Part shown: piece after piece, positions 24,604 through 32,217 of the stretch | How positions within the stretch are numbered: the stretch's first letter is position 1 | Layout of the letters: every line of letters starts with the position of its first letter | NCBI RefSeq assembly: GCF_048269565.1 | Contig: NZ_JBLXIK010000001.1 | Location: 1-64,000 of the forward strand | Origin: Maricaulis sp048269565 | GTDB taxonomy: Bacteria > Pseudomonadota > Alphaproteobacteria > Caulobacterales > Maricaulaceae | Direction: 5' to 3' | Length of the DNA stretch: 64,000 nt | Made by a program: the position numbers and the translations under genes | Notes under the pieces: generated by a model | Database searches by the model: none | What the model was told of the DNA's origin: nothing | What the model saw: the letters and a program-made list of their open reading frames with translations, nothing else

Positions 24604-24861
24604 ATGACCATGATGCGCAAGACGATCACGATCCCCGACGCGATGGAAAGCTGGATCAAGACGCGGATCCAGTCGGGCCATTACGCCAATGACAGCGAGT
24701 ATATGCGTGATCTGATCCGCCGCGATCAGGAACGCCATGCCGCCGAGAACCAGCTGCGTGATATCGTGCAGGAAAGCCTGCAGAGCGGGATCGGCGACAG
24801 CACACCCGCCGATATCAAGGCGCGGGTCGAGAACCGGTTGAAGGCCGATGGCCGGCTATAG
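24604..24861 (+). CDS. parD: ParD-family antitoxin (ribbon-helix-helix)
   Basis: The 85-residue protein starts with a ribbon-helix-helix DNA-binding domain (MRKTITIPDAMESWIKTRIQSGHYANDSEYMRDLIRRDQ) and has a charged C-terminal toxin-binding tail. It matches the type II antitoxin ParD. It overlaps the downstream parE by 14 bp. A dyad of GGTATG/CATACC half-sites lies just upstream, consistent with autorepression by the ParDE complex. Confidence 0.93.
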   Translation: MTMMRKTITIPDAMESWIKTRIQSGHYANDSEYMRDLIRRDQERHAAENQLRDIVQESLQSGIGDSTPADIKARVENRLKADGRL

Positions 24862-25141
24862 GCTCACCATCAGGGCCGAGGCCGATGTCGAGGCGATCTA
24901 TGAATACTCGATTCTGACTTTCGGACCGGAGCGGGCGGGCGCGTATTTTGACGCGCTGTTCGCGCGTTTCGCGCTGCTGGCCGACTATCCCGGCCTCGGC
25001 CATGATTACGGACACATCGCGCCCGGCCTGCGGCGGTTCGAGCAGGCCAGTCATTCAATCTATTATATCCGGCTCGATGACGGCGATTTGCAGATTCTGC
25101 GCATCCTTGGCCAGCGGCAGGATCCAGGGCGGCACCTGTGA
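24848..25141 (+). CDS. parE: ParE-family toxin
   Basis: The 97-residue protein follows the ParE/RelE fold: YRLTIRAEADVEAIYEYSILTFGPERAGAYFDAL, then LADYPGLGHDYGHIAPGLRRFEQASHSIYYI, and the C-terminal ILRILGQRQDPGRHL. ParE toxins poison DNA gyrase. The frame is complete, unlike the second parE remnant at 43.8 kb. It is cotranscribed with and overlaps parD. Confidence 0.93.
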   Translation: MAGYRLTIRAEADVEAIYEYSILTFGPERAGAYFDALFARFALLADYPGLGHDYGHIAPGLRRFEQASHSIYYIRLDDGDLQILRILGQRQDPGRHL

Positions 25142-25150
25142 AGGCTGCGC

Positions 25151-25822
25151 CTAATTCCCGACAATCCCGTACTCGCCGCCGCGCTCCAGCGCGCGCTGAT
25201 AGGCCGGGCGGGCGTGGATGCGGTCGACCCAGGCCTGGATCTTCACCTGCGACGAGTCGAGGCCACCGCGCGCGGCGGCCGCTTCGAGCGGGAAGCTCAT
25301 CTGGATGTCGGCGCCGGAAAACGCATCGCCGGCGAACCATTCATTCGCGGTGAGCTCGGCTTCGATCCAGGCGAAGAGACTGGTCAGTTCCGGGCCGATG
25401 AAACGGTCCTCGACGCGCTTGGCGATTTGTCTGGCGATCGGCTTGACGAAGAAGGGCGCCGGGGCGGATTTGATCTGGTTCATCAGCAATTTCATCAACA
25501 GGGGCGGCATCAGCGAGCCCTCGGAGAAATGCAGCCAGTAGACATAGCGGCGATGCGCCTCGGTGCCGGCCGCCGGCTTGAGAGCCGGGCCATAGGTGTC
25601 GACCAGGTATTCGATGATCGCGCCGGATTCAGCCACGGTGATATCGCCATCGGTGATGACCGGCGATTTGCCGAGCGGATGCACGGCCTTGAGATCGGCG
25701 GGCGCGCGCATCGTGGCTTCATCGCGCATGTATTTCCGGATCTCGTAGTCGAGCCCCAATTCCTCGAGCAGCCAGAGGATGCGCTGCGAGCGCGAATTAT
25801 TGAGATGGTGGACAATGATCAT
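25151..25822 (-). CDS. glutathione S-transferase family protein
   Basis: The 223-residue protein has an N-terminal thioredoxin-like GST domain (MIIVHHLNNSRSQRILWLLEELGLDYE; glutathione-binding KSPVITDGDITVAESGAI) and an all-helical C-terminal domain (FAGDAFSGADIQMSFPL). The Ser/Asn near the N-terminus (NNSRSQRI) suggests a Ser- or Cys-type bacterial GST. The longer frame to 26017 adds an Arg-rich, non-family extension, so I use the ATG at 25820-25822. It converges on parE, leaving only nine bases between the stops. Confidence 0.92.
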   Translation of the reverse strand: MIIVHHLNNSRSQRILWLLEELGLDYEIRKYMRDEATMRAPADLKAVHPLGKSPVITDGDITVAESGAIIEYLVDTYGPALKPAAGTEAHRRYVYWLHFSEGSLMPPLLMKLLMNQIKSAPAPFFVKPIARQIAKRVEDRFIGPELTSLFAWIEAELTANEWFAGDAFSGADIQMSFPLEAAAARGGLDSSQVKIQAWVDRIHARPAYQRALERGGEYGIVGN

Positions 25823-25892
25823 CGGACAGCCCCTGCCGGTTGCGAACGCTGCCCAAGGCAATACGCGAACTGCTCGCAAACGCAATGCCTTC

Positions 25893-26219
25893 TCAGTCCA
25901 GCGCCTCCGCCGCCACCTCGCCGGACGGCGCCGTCCAGCCCTCCAGCGCCATGCCCGTGTCGAGGCCGCATTTCTGCAGGCGCAGCTGCAGGTCACGCGC
26001 CAGCGACGGGTCGCCATTGGCCAGGTCAGTGAGGGTGAATTCGGTCAGCCGCACCACATGGCCGACATGGGTATGGCCATGATCGGCCAGGGTGAAAGCC
26101 AGTTCGACCAGATGCGGCGAGCGCACGCAGAAGCTCAAGATATCCTGGTCGAGGACCGGGTTGTGCGGCTCGTGCGACCAGATCAGGTCGGCATCGTCGA
26201 GTAGGGCAGGCGCGGCCAT
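25893..26219 (-). CDS. hypothetical protein
   Basis: A 108-residue acidic soluble protein beginning MAAPALLDDADLIWSHEPHN, with no signal peptide or membrane segment. It contains a His-rich stretch, LADHGHTHVGHVVRLTEF. Codon use is like that of the neighbours. I do not recognise a family. It lies upstream of the GST on the same strand with a 70-bp gap and could be cotranscribed with it. The ATG at 26217-26219 is preferred over a start at 26264, which adds a poorly supported extension. Confidence 0.55.
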   Translation of the reverse strand: MAAPALLDDADLIWSHEPHNPVLDQDILSFCVRSPHLVELAFTLADHGHTHVGHVVRLTEFTLTDLANGDPSLARDLQLRLQKCGLDTGMALEGWTAPSGEVAAEALD

Positions 26220-26422
26220 GGAAACCTCAACCAGTTGCGTGTCAGTGGCCCGATGCCACAACATACAGTGGGAGCGTTTCGTGCTCGCGGAAATGCATAA
26301 GCTATGAGCCGCGGTGCTGGCCTGTGGAAAAGCGATTGCCGCTCAAGGGTGGCGGGCAGCGCCTCGCCAACGCTTTCTTCCCCGCCGCAGGCTGCGGGAA
26401 ACTCCGAACGCCCCCGACAAGC

Positions 26423-26536
26423 GTCATCCCAGCGCAGGCTGGGACCCAGTCTCGTAGAGCCAGGCCGGAGTGGGATCAGGCGCCAGACTTGGCAGCGCAA
26501 TGCGTGAATCTGGGTCCCAGCCTGTGCTGGGATGAC
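26423..26536. repeat. palindromic intergenic element of the GTCATCC type (copy 1)
   Basis: Arms of 27 nt (26423-26449 and 26510-26536) are inverted repeats with one mismatch that leaves a G-U wobble, separated by 60 bp. Both ends read GTCATCC/GGATGAC, the same ends as the elements at 26.97 and 52.0 kb. Confidence 0.8.
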
Positions 26537-26638
26537 GATGAGGTTTGAAACAATCGGGACAGACACAATTATTCTGACCCCAATCCGTCAACTTCATTTC
26601 TTTCATTGATTTTCCGCCCTGGCCCGCTTCGGGCAGCG

Positions 26639-26782
26639 CGATCCCTGAAATCCTTGCCAAGCAGGGCGCCAGACTGGAGTTGAGACGTCAAGGGCGCGAA
26701 GCGCCGCTTCGCGGTTTCACCCTTGACGCCTCAACTCCAGTCTGGCCGGATCCCGGCATGGTTTTCAGGTCGGGTTGTGGCC
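26639..26782. repeat. 144-bp dispersed palindromic repeat, copy A
   Basis: It is nearly identical to 50206-50349. The core, 26668-26746, folds into a long hairpin whose arms read GCCAGACTGGAGTTGAG... and the reverse complement, with a CGCGAAGCGCCGCTTCGCG central segment. Differences between the copies fall in pairs on both arms, so the foldback is preserved. Confidence 0.85.
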
Positions 26783-26946
26783 GAAGAATAAACGGGAACG
26801 CACACCATTTTAAGTTTCCAAGCACCGGAATGGACAGGCCTACCATCAAATTTAAAGGTGAGTGTCCCCGTTTTTTGGGATGATGGAATGGCCGGGTGAG
26901 GGGATAGGGAGGGGTAGGTTCTTCTCTCCCAGTCGCTGCTGATTTT

Positions 26947-27152
26947 CCAATAAATCCAATCCTTTGTCATCCCTGACGGATGCCCCACGAAGGCGGGGTG
27001 CAGATCAGGGACCCAGAACCACCATCGCGAATTCATTCACGATGGACGATCAAGAATCCGCCGCCCCGACCCCGGAATCTCAACCGTCGGGCGTCTGGGT
27101 CCCTGATCTACGCCCGGATCGCTGACGCGTCCGGGCATCGGTCAGGGATGAC
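26947..27152. repeat. GTCATCC-type palindromic element with conserved flank (copy 2)
   Basis: The ends GTCATCCCTGACGGATGCCC and GGGCATCGGTCAGGGATGAC are inverted repeats with one mismatch. The element is preceded by CCAATAAATCC, and the same flank precedes the related copy at 51991-52143, so the repeat unit extends beyond the palindrome. Confidence 0.8.
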
Positions 27153-27264
27153 AACGCATTGTTTGACGTGGGGGTTTGGCTGCAAATGGGGGGCGAAGCG
27201 CCGCTTCGGGAAAATAAATGGTGACAGGCGCCCATTTTCCCGGCCCGTATCTGGCGGCCGCGGC

Positions 27265-28053
27265 CTAAAGCTCGTTCCAGCTCACCTGGACGCCGAGCAT
27301 GGCGAAGACCGTGTCCCAGTATTGCATCAGCGGGCCGTGTTGTTCGGCCTCCCACTGGCCGCGCGGGATAAGGCGGATATCGAGGCGGACGCCGCGCAGG
27401 CTGTCGCCATAGGTCTCGCGGATCGCATCGGCGACAATCGCCGGCTCGGGGACGCGGTTTTCCAGGCTGCCGAGACGGCGGCGATAGACGGTGTAGATTT
27501 CCGAATTCTGCAGCATGTCGGAGACCAGCACGATGCGCCGCTCGGGGACGCTGCGGTCAAAGGCCGGGTCCTGGCCGAGGCGGGCCAGCGCTTCGATGAT
27601 CGGGCTGTTGGGGGCGTCCTTGGGCTCGACGAGGTCGGCGAGGGCGCGGGCCAGCGGCTCGGCAAACAGGGCGTCATAGCGTGCCTGCACCCGGTCAGGA
27701 TTGCGGTAAAGCGGATTGACCTGCTCGCCGGCGCCCGGATTGCACAGCGAGAAACTGTTGGTATTGCGCAGCTGGCCGCTCTCGTTGAGCTCGTAGAGCG
27801 AGAGGCGTTCGCCGACCGCGAGCTGGTCGCGCTGGTTGAGGATCAGGGCGCCGATCGCCTGGGCCTGCTCGGGGGAATAGAGGTCGGTCTTGTCGATCAC
27901 CACGACGCGGTGCGGCGGGATGGCGCCGGCCAGGCACAGGGTCTGGCTGTCATAGACCGGCGGTTTGAGCACGAAGGCGGCGTAGCTGATTGCGCCCAGA
28001 ACCGCGGCGACTATCAGCAGATTGAATATTCCCAGTGCATCGCGTCCGGTCAT
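27265..28053 (-). CDS. hypothetical membrane-anchored protein, vWA-like
   Basis: The 262-residue protein has one N-terminal transmembrane helix (IFNLLIVAAVLGAISYAAFVL), then a soluble domain that probably faces the periplasm. It alternates beta strands and helices: HRVVVIDKTDLYS, LSLYELNE, RIVLVSDMLQNSEIY and VRLDIRLIPRG. The order and the Asp/Ser/Thr loop suggest a von Willebrand factor A-like Rossmann fold with an incomplete MIDAS site; this is inference. It is followed upstream on the same strand by a multi-pass membrane protein with a 60-bp gap, and the two probably act together. I know no assigned function. Confidence 0.65.
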   Translation of the reverse strand: MTGRDALGIFNLLIVAAVLGAISYAAFVLKPPVYDSQTLCLAGAIPPHRVVVIDKTDLYSPEQAQAIGALILNQRDQLAVGERLSLYELNESGQLRNTNSFSLCNPGAGEQVNPLYRNPDRVQARYDALFAEPLARALADLVEPKDAPNSPIIEALARLGQDPAFDRSVPERRIVLVSDMLQNSEIYTVYRRRLGSLENRVPEPAIVADAIRETYGDSLRGVRLDIRLIPRGQWEAEQHGPLMQYWDTVFAMLGVQVSWNEL

Positions 28054-28113
28054 TGGGGGCCCCCGCCACTTTGTGTGCGGCGGACCCGGATGGGGCCCGC
28101 CTCGATGGTCACT

Positions 28114-29028
28114 CTAGCGCTGGTTGCCCGGCCCCGCCAGATCGCGGCAGATCTCGTCGTGCAATTCCTTGGCCTCGACCAATTGCTCGAGCTCGTGCTG
28201 GCTCAGCTTCTTGGCATCTTTCCAGCCCGCCTCGAGCGCCTTTTCCAGATCGGTGGCGGCCGCCTCGAGCCGGCGGGAGACACCGCCATAGCCGGGGATG
28301 GCGTCATCGAAGGTGCGGCCCTTGAAGGCGGCGATGATCGCGAATGTGGTGCCGAGCACCAGCAGCAGCAGGGCTTCGAGGGTCTCGATGCCAAGCGGGT
28401 TCGACATGGCGGCGCTGACCGGCGTCAGGACCAGGCCGGTGACATCGCCGGCGCCCATGGCCAGGGTTGCGGCGTTGAATTCCAGCAGATCGCGGAAATG
28501 GGCCGCGCTCAGATTCAGCGCCAGCAGGGTCGCGACACCGACGAGCGTGCCGATCGCGGCAAGGCCGCGGTGAACCTTCTTGTGCGGGTTCGACATGTGG
28601 CGCAGGCCGAGAAAGCCGACCAGGAAGAAGGCGGCGATCACATTGGTGAAGGAGACGGTGATGGCCTGCAGCCAGCCGCCCAGCAGACCGAGATCAGAGC
28701 CGGTCGAGAAGAAATAGGCATTCGCCAAGCCTTCAAACAGCACCAGCGAGGCGAGAACCGAAAAATGCAGGATATGGGATTTGGGGTAGATCGCGGCCCG
28801 GTCGATCGGCTTGATCGCGGACTCGCCGACCAGCTCCTGATCGTCAACGGCGCCGCCCCAGGTGCGGCGGAATTTGAGCAAATCCTCATGGCGTGCCGAA
28901 GCGAGCGCGATGGTGCGGCCGAGCTGGATCATCTCCGCCGGCGAGCGGACATCGCGGAATTCCGCGAGATCAGGCGGCAGATCGGTGAGTCTCCCGAAAC
29001 CGGGATCTGTTCGGTTGTCTAAGGGCAT
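28114..29028 (-). CDS. hypothetical multi-pass membrane protein
   Basis: The 304-residue protein has a soluble N-terminus of about 95 residues, four predicted transmembrane helices (around ILHFSVLASLVLFEGLANAYFF, AITVSFTNVIAAFFLVGFLGL, GLAAIGTLVGVATLLALNL and LEALLLLVLGTTFAIIAAF), and a charged C-terminal helix of about 70 residues (SRRLEAAATDLEKALEAGW...) that could form a coiled coil. No family is recognised. It precedes the vWA-like gene on the same strand and is bounded by repeats on the far side of that gene. The pairing suggests a membrane complex of unknown job. Confidence 0.65.
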   Translation of the reverse strand: MPLDNRTDPGFGRLTDLPPDLAEFRDVRSPAEMIQLGRTIALASARHEDLLKFRRTWGGAVDDQELVGESAIKPIDRAAIYPKSHILHFSVLASLVLFEGLANAYFFSTGSDLGLLGGWLQAITVSFTNVIAAFFLVGFLGLRHMSNPHKKVHRGLAAIGTLVGVATLLALNLSAAHFRDLLEFNAATLAMGAGDVTGLVLTPVSAAMSNPLGIETLEALLLLVLGTTFAIIAAFKGRTFDDAIPGYGGVSRRLEAAATDLEKALEAGWKDAKKLSQHELEQLVEAKELHDEICRDLAGPGNQR

Positions 29029-29254
29029 GGCCTCCCCCTTCTTCTTCGCGCCGGTTTGGCACTGACATCATGGTTAATGGTCAATTGTGGCAGCCAATGG
29101 GGCACAAACCGGCTATTTGAGGATCAATTGCGGCGGGTCTGCGCCGAACACCCCTTGCGGCGAGGGGGGCGAGGAGGCAGTTTCGGCCGGCACTCGAGAG
29201 GCTCGCCGCAGGCTGAACGCCCGTCACAAATTTGGACAAGGGACGATATCCGCA

Positions 29255-29884
29255 ATGAAATTCTATGATTACAAGGCCGCCCCCAGCCCGCGCCGGGCCC
29301 GGATGTTCATTGCGGAGAAGGGGCTGGAGATCGAGACCATCCAGATTGATCTCGGCGCCAGGGCCCAGTTCGACGAGGCCTACCGCGTGGTCAATCCACG
29401 CTGTACCGTCCCCGCGCTGGCGCTCGATGACGGCACGGTGCTGTGCGACAACGCCTCGATCGCGCGCTATCTCGAGGAGATCCGGCCCGAGCCGCCGCTG
29501 CTGGGCCGCACGCCGGTCGAGAAGGCGCTGGTCGCCGAATGGCTGGCCCGGGTCGAGTGGGAAGGCTTCATGGGCGCCGCCGAAGCCCTGCGCAACACAT
29601 CGGAATTCTTCAAGGATTCGGCGATCACCGGCCCTGATCGCTATGAGCAGATCCCGGCCCTGGCCGAGCGCGGGCGCCAGCGCGCTGCCGCCTTCCTCAC
29701 CGTGATGGACCAGCGTCTGGCCGAGGCAAATTATCTCGCCGGCGACGCGTTCAGCGCCGCCGATATTGCCGGTTATGCCTTCGTCGACTTCGCCGCCTGG
29801 GTGAAGCTCAAGCCCGGCCCGGAACTGACTCACCTGGCCAATTGGCGCGAGGCGATCTCCAAACGGCCGAGTGCTGCCCTCTAG
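29255..29884 (+). CDS. glutathione S-transferase family protein
   Basis: The 209-residue protein carries the GST N-terminal fold (MKFYDYKAAPSPRRARMFIAEKGLEIETIQIDL, cis-Pro in CTVPALALDDGTVLCDNASIARYLEE) and a helical C-terminal domain (YLAGDAFSAADIAGYAFVDF). The ATG at 29255 gives the canonical start; the upstream in-frame extension is low complexity. It is convergent with the S9 peptidase. It differs clearly from the GST at 25.2 kb, so the two are not recent duplicates. Confidence 0.92.
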   Translation: MKFYDYKAAPSPRRARMFIAEKGLEIETIQIDLGARAQFDEAYRVVNPRCTVPALALDDGTVLCDNASIARYLEEIRPEPPLLGRTPVEKALVAEWLARVEWEGFMGAAEALRNTSEFFKDSAITGPDRYEQIPALAERGRQRAAAFLTVMDQRLAEANYLAGDAFSAADIAGYAFVDFAAWVKLKPGPELTHLANWREAISKRPSAAL

Positions 29885-29897
29885 CGCTGCGCCGCGA

Positions 29898-31952
29898 TCA
29901 CTGCGCCGCCTCAGCCTCTTGCGCCGGGTCATAGGCCTCGAACCAGCGCAGGATTTCGGCGACCTTGGTCAGCAGGCGGCTGGGGCGTGAATTGGCGATT
30001 CCGTGGAAGGAATCGGGGATCACCACCAGCCGGCTGGGCACGCCGCGCAGGCGCAGGGCCGAGTAATATTGTTCGGTTTCGCCGCGCGGGGTGCGGACAT
30101 CGGCACCGCCGACCATCATCAGGGTCGGGGTCTCGACATTGCCGACCAGCGAGAGCGGCGAGCGGCGCCAGTACTCACCGGGATCCTCCCACGGCGCACT
30201 GGCGAACCAGTAGCGGTAGAAATACTGGGGCAGGTCGGAATAGAGCACGAAGCTGGCCCAGTTGATCACCGGCTTGACCACGGCCGCGGCCGCAAACCGG
30301 TCGGTGGAACCGATGATCCAGGCCGTCAGCACGCCGCCGCCCGAGCCGCCGGTGACGAAGAGCCGCTCGGGATCGATGAAGCCGCGCTCCAGCATCATGT
30401 CGACCGCGCCCATCAGATCGTCATAGTCATGGCCGGGATAGTCGTGATGGATCAGGTTGGCGAAATCATAGCCATAGCTCGTTGAACCGCGTGGATTGGT
30501 ATAGATGACGACATAGCCGGCCGCCGCCATCAGCTGGAGTTCCGCCGAGAAGGACGGGCCGTAGGCGGTGAAGGGGCCGCCATGGATTTCCAGGATCAGC
30601 GGGTATTGCCCCGCCGGATCGAAATCGGGCGGGTAGAGCACCCAGCCCTCGATTTCGCGTCCGTCGAAGGGCGAGGCCCAGTGCACGGTCTCGGCGTCGG
30701 AGAGGGTGCGGTCAGCGAGGACATCGTCATTCAGCTCGGTGATGGCGTGCAGGGGCTCACCGGCCGTGGCGGTCACCAGCTCTGCCGGGCGTTGCGGCGT
30801 GCTCATGGTGGCGGCGATGCGGCCATTGCCGGCGATCGTGAAGTCGCCGCCGGTATAGGGGCGTCCCATTTCCGCGCCGCCAAGGCCGCGGGCGACCGGT
30901 TCGATCGCGCCATCGAGGCTGACCCGGGCGATCAGGGTCTCGCCATGATCCTCATACTGGACATAGATCGCCTCGCCATCGGCGCTCCATTGCGGATTGC
31001 CGACGGAGCGGTCGAGCGCTTCGGTGAGGACGCGCGCCGCGCTGCCATCGGCATTGGCCAGGTAAAGGCGCATATTGTCATAGCCCATGCGGTGATCGTC
31101 ATAGCCGAGATAGGCGAGCAGGCTGCCGTCCGGTGACGGGCGCGGCGCCATGTCGGGGCCCTCGCGGCCGGTCAGGGGCTGTGGCTGTGCATCATCGCCG
31201 AGGCCGACGCGGAAAATCTCGCTGTCCGGCGCCAGGGTGGCATTGTTCTCGCGCCGGTCGGCCGCAAACAGCAGCGACTGGCCGTCGGCCGACCAGGCCA
31301 GATCGCCGCTGGCTCCGAGCTCATCGGAGGTCACGGCCACCGGCTCGCCATCGGCGATGTCGACGATGAATATCTGTTGCCGGCCGAGCGGCAGCTCGCC
31401 GACGCCGTCGAAGCGGAAGGTCAGCCGGTCCTCGACCCGGGCGCCGGCGGCCCAGTCCATATCCTCATCCTGCGCCGGCAGGGCGGCGGCGGGGATGGCG
31501 GCCCGTCCGACAAAGCCGGCATAGGCCAGGCGTGTCCCGTCCGGCGACCAGCTCAGCCCGGCTCCGCCACCGCGCAGCTGGACAATTTCCTGGTCGGCGC
31601 CGGTGGCCAGGGTGCGGATCCGGATGCTGGCAACGTCATCATCGGCCTTGATATAGGCGAGCCGGCGACCGTCCGGAGACCAGCGCGGCGTGTGTGTCGA
31701 GCCGGCTTCAGGGGCGAGGGCGCGGTGATCGCTGCCATCCGGACCGATCAGCCAGATCGCCGACCGGGTCTGGTCGGTTGTGATGTCGTTGGAGCGCCGG
31801 ACATAGGCGATCAGGGCGCCATCGGGCGCGATCCGGGGATCGGACGCGGCTTCGAGGGAAAACACGTCAACGGGTTGCAGCGGCAGGGGAGATTGGGCCA
31901 ATGCCGGTGTGGATATTGCGCACGCGAGTGCGGCCAGAAGACTCTTCAACAC
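29898..31952 (-). CDS. S9-family prolyl oligopeptidase, secreted
   Basis: The 684-residue protein has a signal peptide ending near AISTPALAQ, a WD40/TolB-like propeller (repeated TPRWSPDGRRLAY, LSWSPDGTRLAY, LAWSADGQSLLF units) and a C-terminal alpha/beta hydrolase. The nucleophile is in VTGGSGGGVLTAW, the acid in GADVRTP and the histidine in DSFHGI. It likely degrades peptides in the periplasm or outside the cell. The GTG at 31950-31952 is 6 nt after GGGAGG and is preferred to the TTG two codons upstream. It is divergent from the TonB-dependent receptor, which may import the products. Confidence 0.93.
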   Translation of the reverse strand: MLKSLLAALACAISTPALAQSPLPLQPVDVFSLEAASDPRIAPDGALIAYVRRSNDITTDQTRSAIWLIGPDGSDHRALAPEAGSTHTPRWSPDGRRLAYIKADDDVASIRIRTLATGADQEIVQLRGGGAGLSWSPDGTRLAYAGFVGRAAIPAAALPAQDEDMDWAAGARVEDRLTFRFDGVGELPLGRQQIFIVDIADGEPVAVTSDELGASGDLAWSADGQSLLFAADRRENNATLAPDSEIFRVGLGDDAQPQPLTGREGPDMAPRPSPDGSLLAYLGYDDHRMGYDNMRLYLANADGSAARVLTEALDRSVGNPQWSADGEAIYVQYEDHGETLIARVSLDGAIEPVARGLGGAEMGRPYTGGDFTIAGNGRIAATMSTPQRPAELVTATAGEPLHAITELNDDVLADRTLSDAETVHWASPFDGREIEGWVLYPPDFDPAGQYPLILEIHGGPFTAYGPSFSAELQLMAAAGYVVIYTNPRGSTSYGYDFANLIHHDYPGHDYDDLMGAVDMMLERGFIDPERLFVTGGSGGGVLTAWIIGSTDRFAAAAVVKPVINWASFVLYSDLPQYFYRYWFASAPWEDPGEYWRRSPLSLVGNVETPTLMMVGGADVRTPRGETEQYYSALRLRGVPSRLVVIPDSFHGIANSRPSRLLTKVAEILRWFEAYDPAQEAEAAQ

Positions 31953-32217
31953 AATCAACCTCCCGTGACGATGGCTGTATCAGAACCGTTTTTGCCGCAC
32001 AGGCCAAGCCACAATTCCGTGCCTGGAATGTGACGACTCTGCAACAGTCTGGTTTAAATTCGAGTTTTGGGTACGAATTGCGGCGAAGCTCTGCATTTGT
32101 TCCGCTTTTTCGCTTCACCTCAGGCCCAAACTCCCCCAATGTTTCCGCAGGGCGCGCAAAGCGCTCAATGAAAACAGCTGAGCGAAAATCGCCAGCTCTC
32201 GGGAGGGAGTTCAAGGA

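Larger units (their letters stand above)
26220..27264. other. repeat-rich intergenic region
   Basis: About one kilobase with no convincing gene. It holds three separate palindromic elements (listed individually) plus degenerate REP-like stretches with short GTGTCCCCG or GGGACAGACAC motifs near 26557-26575, 26780-26812 and 26860-26880. Such motifs accompany REP-associated transposases elsewhere, but no transposase gene is present. Confidence 0.6.

Noticed and set aside
26423..27152. CRISPR array
   Set aside because: The repeats are inverted, irregularly spaced and differ in length; there are no regular spacers or cas genes.
26980..29022. 680-residue plus-strand ORF
   Set aside because: It runs through a palindromic repeat and antisense to two better-supported minus-strand genes; its composition is that of an antisense frame.
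25151..29884. The two GST genes as a recent duplication
   Set aside because: Their N-terminal and C-terminal sequences differ throughout; only the general GST fold is shared.
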